Shown: piece by piece, positions 46,859-56,445 of the stretch
Layout of the letters: each line of letters starts with the position of its first letter
How positions within the stretch are numbered: the first letter of the stretch is position 1
Position numbers and translations under genes: made by a program
The notes under the pieces: generated by a model
Databases searched by the model: none
The model's input: only the letters and a program-made list of their open reading frames with translations
Told to the model about the DNA's origin: nothing
DNA from: Pelagibacteraceae bacterium AG-426-M19
GTDB lineage: Bacteria; Pseudomonadota; Alphaproteobacteria; Pelagibacterales; Pelagibacteraceae
Assembly: GCA_003210025.1 (NCBI GenBank)
Contig: QCNW01000004.1
Location: 79,264 to 143,263, forward strand
Direction: 5' to 3'
DNA length: 64,000 nucleotides

Positions 46859-47545
46859 TTAAGAAAAGTTTCTATATAAAGATACTAGAATTCCTTGAAC
46901 TTTTACTCTATCAGGACCAAATATTTTAGTTTCGTAATTTCTATTAGCGCTTTCCAAAGCTACTGTCTTACCTTTTCTTCTTATTCTTTTTAGCATTGCT
47001 TCATGATCATCAATTAATGCGACTACTATTTTTCCATTTTCAGCTGTATCAGCTTTTTTCACAATTACTGTATCACCATCATTTATTCCAGCCTCTATCA
47101 TCGAATCTCCTTGCACTTTTAGACCAAAAAATTCTCCATTTTTCTCAATATTGGAAGGCAAAGGTATTCTAGAAACTTCGTTTTGAATTGCTTCAACAGG
47201 TGTACCAGCAGCAATTTTACCTAACACAGGTATTTCATTTTCATCTGAATTATTTTGATTTGAACTTTCATCAAGTCCACCTTTAATTACACTTGGTGAA
47301 AAACTGTTGTAAATATCATTTGCTGAAGCTGTTTCAGGTAACTTAATGACCTCTAAAGCTCTTGCTTTATGAGCCAATCTTTTAATAAAGCCTCTTTCTT
47401 CTAAAGCACTAATTAATCTATGAATTCCAGATTTAGACTTTAGATTTAAAGATTCCTTCATTTCTTCATAGGAGGGAGATATACCACTAGATCTCAACTT
47501 CTTGTTGATAAATAAAAGCAGGTTTTTTTGTTTTTTAGTTAACAT
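46859..47545 (-). CDS. lexA: LexA repressor
   Basis: 228 residues from the ATG at 47545; an in-frame ATG at 47563 would extend into the operator region. The N-terminal winged helix (1-65) starts LTKKQKNLLLFINKKL and has SGIHRLISALEERGFIKR. Self-cleavage site Ala113-Gly114 (KIAAGTP), catalytic Ser148 (GDSMIEAG) and Lys186 (EAMLKRI). It represses the SOS regulon and cleaves itself when bound to RecA filaments. Its own SOS box lies 22 nt upstream, as expected for autoregulation. Confidence 0.96.
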   Translation of the reverse strand: MLTKKQKNLLLFINKKLRSSGISPSYEEMKESLNLKSKSGIHRLISALEERGFIKRLAHKARALEVIKLPETASANDIYNSFSPSVIKGGLDESSNQNNSDENEIPVLGKIAAGTPVEAIQNEVSRIPLPSNIEKNGEFFGLKVQGDSMIEAGINDGDTVIVKKADTAENGKIVVALIDDHEAMLKRIRRKGKTVALESANRNYETKIFGPDRVKVQGILVSLYRNFS

Positions 47546-47567
47546 AGAACAAATTGTGTACATAAAT

Positions 47568-47588
47568 GTTCTATAAAAGTTCTATCAA
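47568..47588 (-). promoter_or_regulatory. SOS box overlapping the lexA promoter region
   Basis: GTTC-N7-GTTC at 47568-47582 (GAAC-N7-GAAC on the lexA strand) is exactly the alphaproteobacterial LexA-binding direct repeat. On the lexA strand TTGATA (complement of 47583-47588) directly precedes it and could be the -35 element, placing the operator in the spacer. TAGAAC at 47545-47550 is also an inverted repeat of GTTCTA at 47568-47573. Confidence 0.8.
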
Positions 47589-47628
47589 TTTAACAAGAGT
47601 TAAAACCCTAATAAATTCAACACTTTTT

Positions 47629-48420
47629 TTACAAAATAGAAAAAATATTATTATTTTCTAAATTTTTTAAAATCGATTCACCTATGAGAAATGTTTTTAT
47701 TTTAGTTTGTGTGGCTATTTTCAAAACGTCTTCTTTGTTTTTTATTCCGCTCTCTGAAATTAATGGTCCGTCATGATTAACTAAAATATTATGAATATCA
47801 TAAGTTGTATTTATATCTGTTTTTAGTGTTTTTAAATTCCTATTGTTTATCCCTATTAATGCATCTTTGTACTTCAGAGATTTTTTGGCCTCTTCAACAG
47901 TGTGAACTTCAATAATTACAGACATTTTAAGTTTCTCGGCTTCTTCATACAACTCATCTGCAGTTTTTTCATCAACGCCAGCTAAAATTATTAAAATAGC
48001 ATCTGCACCATAACTCTTAGAGAGATGGACTTGAAATTTATCAACGAAAAAATCTTTACATAAAATAGGTAAATTTATTTTTTGTTTAATTTTGCTTATA
48101 TGAATTAAGTTTCCCAAAAAAAAATCCTCTTCAGTTAAAACTGACAGGCAAGTTACATTATTTTTTAAATATATATCAGCAATTTCAACAGGATTATAAT
48201 TTTGAATAATTATACCAGCTGAAGGGCTGGCTTTTTTAATCTCTGCGATAATAGAGATTTTATCATGATTTAAATTATTGAGTATTTTTTCTTTAAAATT
48301 TATATAATTTTTTTGATTTATAATTTTTTCATTTAGAGAATTTATTGATATGTCTTTTTTTAAAATTTGAATTTTATTTTTTTTTTTATTAATTATTTTT
48401 TCTAATATATTCTCAGACAT
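47629..48420 (-). CDS. trpC: Indole-3-glycerol phosphate synthase
   Basis: 263 residues, TIM barrel. ISIIAEIKKASPSAG (56-69) has the catalytic Lys and substrate loop; PILCKDFFVDKFQ, ILIILAGVDE, IEVHTVEEA, GINNRNLKT and SESGIK follow in barrel order. It closes the indole ring in tryptophan synthesis. Not fused to trpF. It overlaps trpD by 8 nt and is the last of trpEGDC; 83 nt separate it from lexA, including a TTTAAC-AAGA-GTTAAA repeat (47589-47604). Confidence 0.95.
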   Translation of the reverse strand: MSENILEKIINKKKNKIQILKKDISINSLNEKIINQKNYINFKEKILNNLNHDKISIIAEIKKASPSAGIIIQNYNPVEIADIYLKNNVTCLSVLTEEDFFLGNLIHISKIKQKINLPILCKDFFVDKFQVHLSKSYGADAILIILAGVDEKTADELYEEAEKLKMSVIIEVHTVEEAKKSLKYKDALIGINNRNLKTLKTDINTTYDIHNILVNHDGPLISESGIKNKEDVLKIATQTKIKTFLIGESILKNLENNNIFSIL

Positions 48421-49405
48421 TTCTCAATTTTTCCAAATGTGAATATGTTTTTCCTGACAACAAATGATCTCTTACTTTTTCGTAGGCATATTTAAAATTA
48501 TCTTCTCTTTCGGATATTATTAAACCAGCTGCAGCATTTAATGATACTGCTTTAGAAAAGTCATCATCATTACCTTTAAATATATCTATAATTTTTTGTG
48601 AATTAAATTTTGCGTCTTTTCCAACTATCTTATCGAAACCTTCAGCATTTACTTTCAATTCTTTAGGATCAATAATCATTTCGTTAATTTCCCCATTTCT
48701 TAATTGTTTGACGATAGTTTTATCATATGGAGATATCTCATCTAAACCATCATTGCTATTAACAATCCAAGCAAATTTTATATTTAAGTCTTTCAAGGCA
48801 TCAGCAAATATATCTAGAAGTTTTTTATCAAAAACCCCTACAACTTGTTTTTCAACATTTGCTGGGTTACTCAAAGGACCAATCATATTAAAAATTGTTC
48901 GCTTCCCAATTTTTTTTCTGGTTGGGCCAACATATTTCATTGCGCTATGATAATTTGGAGCAAACATAAATCCAAAATGATTTTTTTTAATTTGATTTTC
49001 AATATCTTTAGGATCCAAGTTGATATTTATATTTAATTCTTCCAATACATCTGCAGATCCACATTTTGATGAAACTGCTTTATTACCATGTTTTGCTACC
49101 TTAATGCCCATACTTGAAAGTAATAATGCAGAAGCAGTAGAGATGTTTAGTGTATCCTTGCCATCACCACCTGTTCCACAGGTATCTATGCAGTTATCTA
49201 CATTAACTTTTTTCGCTTTATTTCTAAGCACTGAGACACCACCTGCTATTTCTGACGAAACTTCACCTTTTTTAGTGAGCAGAGTTAAAAAATTATAAAT
49301 TTCATTATCATTAGCTTTTCCATTCATCAAAATTTCAAAAGCATCAATACTTTCCTGTAACGTTAAATTTTCACTTAATTCAAGTTTTTTTAAATATTTT
49401 TCCAT
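48413..49405 (-). CDS. trpD: Anthranilate phosphoribosyltransferase
   Basis: 330 residues. CGTGGDGKDTLNIST (76-90) binds PRPP; AKHGNKAVSSKCGSADVLEEL and FMFAPNYHSAMKYVGPTRKKIGKRTIFNMIGPLSNPA are the anthranilate-site blocks. It transfers phosphoribose to anthranilate. It starts 1 nt or less after the trpG stop and overlaps trpC. Confidence 0.96.
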   Translation of the reverse strand: MEKYLKKLELSENLTLQESIDAFEILMNGKANDNEIYNFLTLLTKKGEVSSEIAGGVSVLRNKAKKVNVDNCIDTCGTGGDGKDTLNISTASALLLSSMGIKVAKHGNKAVSSKCGSADVLEELNININLDPKDIENQIKKNHFGFMFAPNYHSAMKYVGPTRKKIGKRTIFNMIGPLSNPANVEKQVVGVFDKKLLDIFADALKDLNIKFAWIVNSNDGLDEISPYDKTIVKQLRNGEINEMIIDPKELKVNAEGFDKIVGKDAKFNSQKIIDIFKGNDDDFSKAVSLNAAAGLIISEREDNFKYAYEKVRDHLLSGKTYSHLEKLRNV

Positions 49406-49969
49406 TTATTTAATAAAATTTTTTAAAATTTTTAAACCATCTTTGGTCTTTATACTTTCAGGATGAAATTGTACTCCATGAACATCATAAATTCTATGTT
49501 TAACACCCATAATTATTCCATCTAAAGTCATCGCTGTGATTTCTAAATCTTTAGAGAGTGTTTTCTTATCGATTATTAAACTATGGTATCTAGTTGCCTC
49601 AAATATTTTTGGTATTCCTTTTAAAATCCCTATATTTTTTGAAATGATTTTACTTGTTTTTCCATGAACTAATTCTTTAGCTTGAATAATTTTAGATCCA
49701 AATATTTGACCTATTATTTGATGACCTAAACAAACTCCAAGTATTGGAATTTTATTATACAATTCATTTACTATTGATAGACAGTTTCCAGCTTGATCAG
49801 GATTACCTGGACCAGGTGATATTACAATTTTATTATATTTTTTCTTTAATATTTCATTTGTATTAATTTTATCATTTCTTACTACGTCTACATTTTTACA
49901 AAACTTAGATATGTAATGATACAAATTAAATGTAAAACTATCATAGTTATCAATTAAAATTATTTTCAT
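49406..49969 (-). CDS. trpG: Anthranilate synthase component II (glutamine amidotransferase)
   Basis: 187 residues, class I amidotransferase. Catalytic Cys80 in GVCLGHQ, His169 and Glu171 in FHPES; SPGPGNPDQAG (51-61) forms the oxyanion side. It supplies ammonia to TrpE. It is a separate gene directly after trpE (2-nt gap), not fused as in rhizobia. Confidence 0.95.
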   Translation of the reverse strand: MKIILIDNYDSFTFNLYHYISKFCKNVDVVRNDKINTNEILKKKYNKIVISPGPGNPDQAGNCLSIVNELYNKIPILGVCLGHQIIGQIFGSKIIQAKELVHGKTSKIISKNIGILKGIPKIFEATRYHSLIIDKKTLSKDLEITAMTLDGIIMGVKHRIYDVHGVQFHPESIKTKDGLKILKNFIK

Positions 49970-49971
49970 AA

Positions 49972-51429
49972 TTACTCAATTGCTTTTAATAAGGCCTTTG
50001 CTTTATTAACTGTTTCAAGATATTCGTTTTGTGGTTTGCTATCTGCAACTATTCCAGCTCCAGATTGCACATAAAATTTCTTATTTTTAGCTACTGCAGT
50101 TCTTAGTGCAATACATGTATCAAATTCACCATTTGCTGAAAAATATCCAATTCCACCGGCATAAACTTTTCTTTTAGTTGTCTCTAGCTCATCTATTATC
50201 TCCATTGCTCTAATTTTTGGAGCCCCAGATACTGTTCCTGCTGGAAATCCAGACAACATAGTTTCAAATTTTGAGTATTTATTATTAAATACTCCTTCAA
50301 CATTTGATACAATATGCATGACATGAGAGTATCTTTCTATTGAAAAACTTTCAGTCACTTTTACAGTATTTATCTTTGATACTTTTCCAGTGTCGTTTCT
50401 TCCTAAATCAAGAAGCATTAAATGTTCAGATAGCTCTTTTTTGTCATTCAGTAAATCTTTTTCAAAAAATAAATCTTGTTTTTTATTTCTCCCCCTTGGT
50501 CTTGTTCCAGCGATCGGTCTAATCGTGACTTTATTATTTCTTAACCTAACAAGTATTTCTGGACTTGCGCCAATAATCTGAAAATCTTTAAAATTAAAAA
50601 AATACATAAAAGGAGAAGGGTTTGTTTTTCTTAATTTTTTATAAATTTCTATTGGATTTTTACTTAATTTGGTTTCAAATCTTTGACTTAGAACTACCTG
50701 AAATATGTCTCCAATTTTAATATATTTTTTAGCCTTCTTTACATTTGATAAAAATTTTTGTTTAGAAATATTTGATTTTACTTTTGTTTTAACTTTATTA
50801 TTAATTTTATCTAGATGCGTACTATTATAATTAGATAAAAAAATTAAATTTTCAATTTGATTAATTATTTTTTCATACTTTATTTGATAATTATTTATTT
50901 TTTCATCACAAAAAACATTAATTATAAAATATAATTTCTTTTTTATATTATCATGAATTATTAGTTCTCTCGGTCTAATAATTCTAGCATCAGGTAATTT
51001 TAAATCGTCTGTATTTTTATTAGGAATATTTTCTAGATATCTAATAATGTCATATGAAAAATATCCTGATATTATGGAGCTAATTGAGGGCAATTCTTTA
51101 GGAATTTTAAATTTAAAACTTTCGATAACATTTTCTATATTTTTCTTTGCACTACCTTTCAAAATTTTAACTTTGTTATCAATGTATATCTTGCTTACAT
51201 TATTATTAAATTCCCAAATTTTATCGGGATTTTTTCCAAAAATTGTATATCTTCCTTTAATAAATCCTTTTTCTACTGACTCAAATACAAATGCATTTTT
51301 TTCAGTAAAAAAATTATTTATTAAATTTATTATTTCTTTAGAGCCGTCGCTATCCAAAGATAAATAGAGTATTTGGTTTAATTTTTTTTTATGATTAATC
51401 TTAAATTGTTTAAGGCTTATATTAAGCAT
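49972..51429 (-). CDS. trpE: Anthranilate synthase component I
   Basis: 485 residues. KNAFVFESVEKGFIKGRYTIFG is the N-terminal block whose E-S pair belongs to the tryptophan feedback site. The chorismate-binding domain has GDIFQVVLSQRFE, PSPFMYFFNF, IRPIAGTRPRG, LVDLGRNDTG-type MLLDLGRNDTG and LSGFPAGTVSGAPKIRAMEII. It converts chorismate to anthranilate. ATG overlaps the stop of the ppiD-like gene by one base; no leader peptide or attenuator can exist between them. Confidence 0.95.
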   Translation of the reverse strand: MLNISLKQFKINHKKKLNQILYLSLDSDGSKEIINLINNFFTEKNAFVFESVEKGFIKGRYTIFGKNPDKIWEFNNNVSKIYIDNKVKILKGSAKKNIENVIESFKFKIPKELPSISSIISGYFSYDIIRYLENIPNKNTDDLKLPDARIIRPRELIIHDNIKKKLYFIINVFCDEKINNYQIKYEKIINQIENLIFLSNYNSTHLDKINNKVKTKVKSNISKQKFLSNVKKAKKYIKIGDIFQVVLSQRFETKLSKNPIEIYKKLRKTNPSPFMYFFNFKDFQIIGASPEILVRLRNNKVTIRPIAGTRPRGRNKKQDLFFEKDLLNDKKELSEHLMLLDLGRNDTGKVSKINTVKVTESFSIERYSHVMHIVSNVEGVFNNKYSKFETMLSGFPAGTVSGAPKIRAMEIIDELETTKRKVYAGGIGYFSANGEFDTCIALRTAVAKNKKFYVQSGAGIVADSKPQNEYLETVNKAKALLKAIE

Positions 51430-52847
51430 TATTTAAAATAATCTTTTATTCGATCTATATTGTTATTAAAAATTTTAACTTCATACTTGGAGTTAAGTGA
51501 TGTATCATAGGAACTATAAATATCATCAATCAAATTAATATTTGTTTTAGCTAAATATTCTTGAATATTTTCATTTGTGCTTTTTAGATTTTCATAAGTA
51601 ATTTGATTAATCTTTGCTAAAAATATATTATTAGCTCTATTTGAAACCATAACAAAACTATTTTTTGGCAATTCATAAATAAGCTTTAAAGATGTCTCAT
51701 CAAATAAACTAACATCATTAATTGAATTAATTATTCCTGAATTTATATTTTCTTTATTTTTTACTAGATTTTCAAAATCAGAGTCATTGAAATCTTTATT
51801 TTGAATTTTTTCAAATAAATTTTTATTAAGATCAAATTTTTTCTTTAATAAAATTCTATTTGTAACTTTATCTCTGAAGGATTTATCATTTTTATTAGGC
51901 AGTAAATTATTTATTTTTGTAACTTGATATAGCAAAAAGTAATTGTCTTTATCTTTTAAAACTATTTCTTTTTTATCTTTATTTTCGTAAATTTCTTTAA
52001 ATATATCATCCTCATTTACAAACTTAAAATTGTTCCTTTTTTGTAATTTTATTTCATTTTTTCTGGCGATATCTTCTAAAGAAACATCATTTAATATATC
52101 ATTTTCTATTTCATCAATTTTTTTGTAAAAATCTTCATTAAATTCGTTGATTTCAATTAAATTTGAGGGTTCAACTTTAGCATAACTAAAATCAATGTAT
52201 GCTTCTTTTAGGTTTTCCTCATTTTCGATTATATAATTGTTAATTTGGACGTCTGAAATATTTTTATCGTAAGCATATTCAAGATCATAGTATTGAATAC
52301 TTATTTTTTTGTTCTCATCTATGTAAACTTTATTTTGTAGATAATAAGGTGATTTAATACCACCACCAATATAATCAAATAGTCTTTTTCTTAACTGAGA
52401 ATTTTTTAGTCTATTTTCAAATTCAGCTGCGATAATATTATTCTCTAAAAGAAATTTTTCATATTTTAATCTTGAAAAATTTTTGTCATCATCAAGAAAA
52501 TTTATGTCGTTTTGTAAATTTAATTTTAATGATCTATCTGAAACTTTTACATTTAAATCGTTATACTCCATTGACATTAAATCTTTTGATATAAGGTCAT
52601 TCAAAATTCTTTCTAAGATATTGTTATCTAAATTTTCTTTTATATAATCAGGATCAATTCTTGATCGTTTTATATGATCAATGAAGTCTTTCGTTGAAAT
52701 TGAATTATTATTTATCTTAGCAATATTATTTGTATTCCCGCCACTAAAGACACTTCCCATTCCCCAAAAAACAAAAGGAACAATTATTATTGCCACAAGA
52801 ACACCTGCAAATTTACTATTTGTAAAACCTCTTAATTTTCCCAACAT
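51429..52847 (-). CDS. PpiD-like periplasmic folding factor (SurA N-terminal domain), parvulin domain not evident
   Basis: 472 residues. A single membrane anchor (about 13-33) follows MLGKLRGFTNSK, the standard PpiD start; the rest is periplasmic. The SurA-N-like helical part runs about 40-165 (IAKINNNSISTKDFIDHI, ERLLNDLI-type helices). PpiD proteins are usually 600 aa or more with one parvulin domain; here I see no GGDLG-type parvulin motifs, so it may be chaperone only. In alphaproteobacteria a PpiD gene sits between tpiA and the trp genes, as here. Divergent from tpiA across 57 bp. Confidence 0.75.
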   Translation of the reverse strand: MLGKLRGFTNSKFAGVLVAIIIVPFVFWGMGSVFSGGNTNNIAKINNNSISTKDFIDHIKRSRIDPDYIKENLDNNILERILNDLISKDLMSMEYNDLNVKVSDRSLKLNLQNDINFLDDDKNFSRLKYEKFLLENNIIAAEFENRLKNSQLRKRLFDYIGGGIKSPYYLQNKVYIDENKKISIQYYDLEYAYDKNISDVQINNYIIENEENLKEAYIDFSYAKVEPSNLIEINEFNEDFYKKIDEIENDILNDVSLEDIARKNEIKLQKRNNFKFVNEDDIFKEIYENKDKKEIVLKDKDNYFLLYQVTKINNLLPNKNDKSFRDKVTNRILLKKKFDLNKNLFEKIQNKDFNDSDFENLVKNKENINSGIINSINDVSLFDETSLKLIYELPKNSFVMVSNRANNIFLAKINQITYENLKSTNENIQEYLAKTNINLIDDIYSSYDTSLNSKYEVKIFNNNIDRIKDYFK

Positions 52848-52904
52848 GAGTAATTCTTTATATATTGATTATAAAAAACAAACCTATAAATTAAATTATC
52901 TAAG
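52848..52904. promoter_or_regulatory. Divergent intergenic region between ppiD-like gene and tpiA
   Basis: 57 bp, nearly all A/T, must contain promoters for both the ppiD-trpEGDC unit and the tpiA unit. TTGATT near 52868 and TATAAA near 52888 are present but too close (14 nt) for a standard promoter. I cannot assign exact elements. Confidence 0.35.
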
Positions 52905-53654
52905 ATGACAAATAATAATATGATCTTTATAGCTAATTGGAAGATGAATGGAGAAAAAAGTCATATCTCTGGCATTAATAAAACCATAAAATTTTTAAAA
53001 CAATCAAAAAATAAAAAAAATCAAATAATTTACTGCCCACCATTTACCCTGATTTCATCGGTTAAAAATAAAGTAAAAAACACTAAAATTAAGGTAGGTG
53101 CTCAGAACCTTTCTAAATTAAATGATTATGGAGCATTTACAGGATCTGTAAACGCTAAATTAATTAAGTCAGCAGGAGGTGACTATGTTATTGTTGGTCA
53201 TTCTGAAATTAGAAATCAGGAAAATGATATAATAATAAATAAAAAAATTCACTCAGCACTTAAAGAAAAATTAAAAGTAATTCTTTGCATTGGAGAAACA
53301 TATAAAGAAAAAAAAAATAATAAAACTTTCTCAGTTCTTAAAAGACAAATAACAAACGGATTAAAGAATATAAAAAAAATTAATAATATAATTTTTGCAT
53401 ATGAACCTAGATGGGCAATCGGAACTGGAAAAATACCAAAATCATCTGAATTAAGAAAAAACTTTAAAGACATAAATAATATAATTAATAAATTAAAAAA
53501 AAATCAAAAATATAAAATTATCTATGGCGGATCTGTTAATTCTAAAAATGTATCTGAGTTAAAAAAAATTAATGATTTAAAAGGTTTTTTAATAGGAAGC
53601 GCTTCTTTGAAAGCAAAAAATTTTATTGATATAATTAAAAAATCAACTAATTAA
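52905..53654 (+). CDS. tpiA: Triosephosphate isomerase
   Basis: 249 residues. Asn11 and Lys13 in ANWKMNG, His99 in IVGHSEIR, catalytic Glu167 in AYEPRWAIGTGK and the phosphate loop IYGGSVN. It interconverts dihydroxyacetone phosphate and glyceraldehyde 3-phosphate. GHSEIR replaces the common GHSERR, a mild change. First gene of a plus-strand unit with secG, pyrG, kdsA, eno, ftsB and lipA. Confidence 0.95.
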   Translation: MTNNNMIFIANWKMNGEKSHISGINKTIKFLKQSKNKKNQIIYCPPFTLISSVKNKVKNTKIKVGAQNLSKLNDYGAFTGSVNAKLIKSAGGDYVIVGHSEIRNQENDIIINKKIHSALKEKLKVILCIGETYKEKKNNKTFSVLKRQITNGLKNIKKINNIIFAYEPRWAIGTGKIPKSSELRKNFKDINNIINKLKKNQKYKIIYGGSVNSKNVSELKKINDLKGFLIGSASLKAKNFIDIIKKSTN

Positions 53655-53659
53655 ACCTC

Positions 53660-53959
53660 GTGGAAAATATACTTTTAATAATTAATATTATTCTAGCAGC
53701 TATTCTAGTTGTTTTAGTTTTATTTCAAAAATCTGAGGGTGGCGCATTAGGTATTGGTGTATCCCAAGATAACTTTATGCTTTCTAGATCAGCAGGAAAT
53801 TTTTTAACCAAAGCTACAGCAATAATTGCTACTTTGTTTATAATATGCAGTCTGTGTTTAACGATTCTTTCAAGGGGTGAATTAACTCCCACATCATCAG
53901 TTTTAGATAAAATAGAGGAAACCGATGATGCTCCAAAGGTTCCAGATAGTAATAATTAA
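53660..53959 (+). CDS. secG: Protein-export membrane protein SecG
   Basis: 99 residues starting with GTG at 53660. Two membrane helices (about 3-22 and 52-73) flank the conserved loop VLFQKSEGGALGIG and FLTKATAIIATLF. It is the accessory subunit of the SecYEG translocon. The C-terminal tail is acidic. The tpiA-secG-pyrG order is standard in alphaproteobacteria. 5 nt after tpiA. Confidence 0.93.
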   Translation: MENILLIINIILAAILVVLVLFQKSEGGALGIGVSQDNFMLSRSAGNFLTKATAIIATLFIICSLCLTILSRGELTPTSSVLDKIEETDDAPKVPDSNN

Positions 53960-53999
53960 TACTTTGAATTTTTAAGTTTTAGGTCTATAAGATACTTCC

Positions 54000-55622
54000 A
54001 TGGCGCGATATATTTTTGTCACTGGCGGCGTGGTATCATCTCTTGGAAAAGGATTATCATCAGCATCACTTGCATATTTATTAAAGTCACAAGGTTACAA
54101 AGTTAGGATACGTAAAATGGATCCATATTTAAATGTTGATCCAGGAACAATGAGTCCTTTTCAGCACGGAGAGGTATTTGTTACTGATGATGGTGCAGAA
54201 ACAGACTTAGATTTAGGACATTACGAAAGATTTACAAATATTTCATCAAAACAATCGGATAATATTACTACAGGTAAAATTTATAGCGATGTAATAAAAA
54301 AAGAGAGACAAGGGGGCTATCTAGGTAAGACAGTTCAGGTTATACCGCACATTACAGATAGAATTAAAAAATTTATTAGCAAAGACATTAGTAACGAAGA
54401 TTTTGTAATTTGTGAAATTGGTGGAACTGTTGGTGACATAGAAAGTTTACCATTTCTAGAAGCTATAAGACAGTTCTCAAACGATCATGGAAGGTCTAGA
54501 ACATTGTTTGTCCACTTAACATTAGTTCCTTTCATGAAATCTTCTGATGAGATAAAAACTAAACCTACACAACATAGTGTTAAAGAATTAAGAAGTATAG
54601 GTATACAACCAGATATTGTTATATGCAGATCAGAGCAGCATATACCTTTAGAGCAAAGAAAAAAAATATCTTTATTTTGTAATGTTGATATTGAAAATGT
54701 TATTGAGACTGTTGATGTAAGAACAATTTATGAGGCTCCAATTAGTTTTTATAACCAAAAATTAGATAAACAAGTTTTAAAATATTTTAAAATAAAATCA
54801 AAAAAGAAACCTAATTTAAATCCATGGAAAAATATTACCTCTACTGTTCTAAAAAATAATAAAGTAATTAACATTGGAATAATCGGTAAATATGTAAATT
54901 TAAAAGATGCATATAAATCTTTAGATGAAGCATTAACACACGGTGGTATAGCAAATAATGTAAAAGTTAATTTGGTAAGAATTGAATCTGATAAATTAAA
55001 AAAAAATGAAATAACCAAAAAACTTAAGAGTGTTTCTGGAATATTAATACCAGGTGGATTTGGTAAAAGAGGAACAGAAGGGAAGATTGCAGCAATTAAA
55101 TATGCAAGAGAAAAAAAAATACCCTTTTTTGGTATTTGTTTTGGAATGCAAATGGCAATTATTGAATTTGCCAGAAATATATTAAATATAAAAAATGCCG
55201 GTTCTACAGAGTTTGATAAAAAATGCTTTCCTGTAATTGGATTAATCCATGAATGGAACAGAAATGGAAAAGTTTTTAAGGGCACAGAAAAAAACCTTGG
55301 TGGAACAATGAGATTAGGTCTTTACACAGCTAAATTACAAAATAATTCTGCCATAAAGAAGATTTATAAATCTAATATAATAAAAGAAAGACATAGACAC
55401 AGATATGAAGTTAATAATAATCAGAGATCAAAATTTGAGAAAAAAGGATTAATATTTTCAGGAATGTCACCAGATAATAAATTGCCTGAAATAATTGAGT
55501 TAAAAAATCATCCTTGGTTTATAGGTGTTCAATTTCATCCAGAGTTCAAATCAAGACCATTATCAGCACATCCGTTATTTAAATCATTTATAAAGGCTGC
55601 AAAGAACTATCATGGAAAATAG
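54000..55622 (+). CDS. pyrG: CTP synthase
   Basis: 540 residues. The synthetase domain (1-265) starts [20 protein letters not shown] with the ATP loop; [23 protein letters not shown] and [21 protein letters not shown] are conserved. The glutaminase domain (about 290-540) has [13 protein letters not shown], the nucleophile Cys in [11 protein letters not shown] and FHPEFKSRP. It makes CTP from UTP and glutamine. 40 nt after secG; overlaps kdsA by 11 nt. Confidence 0.97.
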   Translation: MARYIFVTGGVVSSLGKGLSSASLAYLLKSQGYKVRIRKMDPYLNVDPGTMSPFQHGEVFVTDDGAETDLDLGHYERFTNISSKQSDNITTGKIYSDVIKKERQGGYLGKTVQVIPHITDRIKKFISKDISNEDFVICEIGGTVGDIESLPFLEAIRQFSNDHGRSRTLFVHLTLVPFMKSSDEIKTKPTQHSVKELRSIGIQPDIVICRSEQHIPLEQRKKISLFCNVDIENVIETVDVRTIYEAPISFYNQKLDKQVLKYFKIKSKKKPNLNPWKNITSTVLKNNKVINIGIIGKYVNLKDAYKSLDEALTHGGIANNVKVNLVRIESDKLKKNEITKKLKSVSGILIPGGFGKRGTEGKIAAIKYAREKKIPFFGICFGMQMAIIEFARNILNIKNAGSTEFDKKCFPVIGLIHEWNRNGKVFKGTEKNLGGTMRLGLYTAKLQNNSAIKKIYKSNIIKERHRHRYEVNNNQRSKFEKKGLIFSGMSPDNKLPEIIELKNHPWFIGVQFHPEFKSRPLSAHPLFKSFIKAAKNYHGK

Positions 55623-56445
55623 AATTATTAAGTGTCAGGATTTAAATATATCTAACTCAAATAAAATTTGTTTAATAGCAGGACCCTGCCAATTAGAAAC
55701 TGAGCAACATGCGCTAGATATGGCAGGAGAAATAAAAAAAATTGCAGACAAATATAATATTGGATTAATTTATAAAACTTCCTTTGATAAAGCAAACAGA
55801 ACAAGCCTTGATGGAAAAAGAGGGGCAGGATTAGAAAATTCGTTACCAGTTTTTGATAAAATAAAAAAACAAATAAAAATTCCTGTCCTTACAGATATTC
55901 ATAATGTAGAACAGTGTGCAATTGTTGCCCCTCATGTAGATGTTTTACAAATACCTGCTTTTTTGTGTAGACAAACAGACTTATTAATTGCTGCCGCAAA
56001 AACAAAAAAAATCATTAATGTAAAAAAGGGTCAGTTCTTGGCTCCATGGGATATGGTTAATGTAACAAAAAAAATATCAGACTCAGGAAATAATAATATT
56101 CTAGTAACAGAGAGAGGAGCTAGTTTTGGATATAACACTTTAGTGTCTGATATGAGATCGATTCCTATAATGGCAAAGAATGGTTATCCAATTGTTTTTG
56201 ATGCCACTCACTCAGTTCAACAACCAGGAGGTCAAGGTAATAAAAGTGGTGGACAAAGAGAATTTGTCGAACATTTATCAAGAGCTGCTGTTGCAGTTGG
56301 TGTAGCTGCAATTTTTATAGAAACACATCAAGATCCTGATAATGCCCCGTCTGATGGTCCAAATATGGTTCCACTTAAAGAATTAGATAATCTTATAAGT
56401 CAGATAGTTCAAATAGATAATTTAGTAAAAAAAAGTAATGTCTAA
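55612..56445 (+). CDS. kdsA: 3-deoxy-8-phosphooctulonate (KDO-8-P) synthase
   Basis: 277 residues. [29 protein letters not shown] [41 protein letters not shown] and [13 protein letters not shown] are the family blocks. It condenses arabinose 5-phosphate with phosphoenolpyruvate for the Kdo of lipopolysaccharide. Next to eno, which makes phosphoenolpyruvate. Overlaps eno by 8 nt. Confidence 0.96.
   Translation: MENRIIKCQDLNISNSNKICLIAGPCQLETEQHALDMAGEIKKIADKYNIGLIYKTSFDKANRTSLDGKRGAGLENSLPVFDKIKKQIKIPVLTDIHNVEQCAIVAPHVDVLQIPAFLCRQTDLLIAAAKTKKIINVKKGQFLAPWDMVNVTKKISDSGNNNILVTERGASFGYNTLVSDMRSIPIMAKNGYPIVFDATHSVQQPGGQGNKSGGQREFVEHLSRAAVAVGVAAIFIETHQDPDNAPSDGPNMVPLKELDNLISQIVQIDNLVKKSNV

Noticed and set aside
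47546..47563. LexA start at 47563
   Set aside because: It would extend the protein into the operator-proximal leader; the next ATG gives the usual LexA N-terminus.
54749..55285. Reverse frame of 178 codons inside pyrG
   Set aside because: Antisense shadow of CTP synthase; no motifs.
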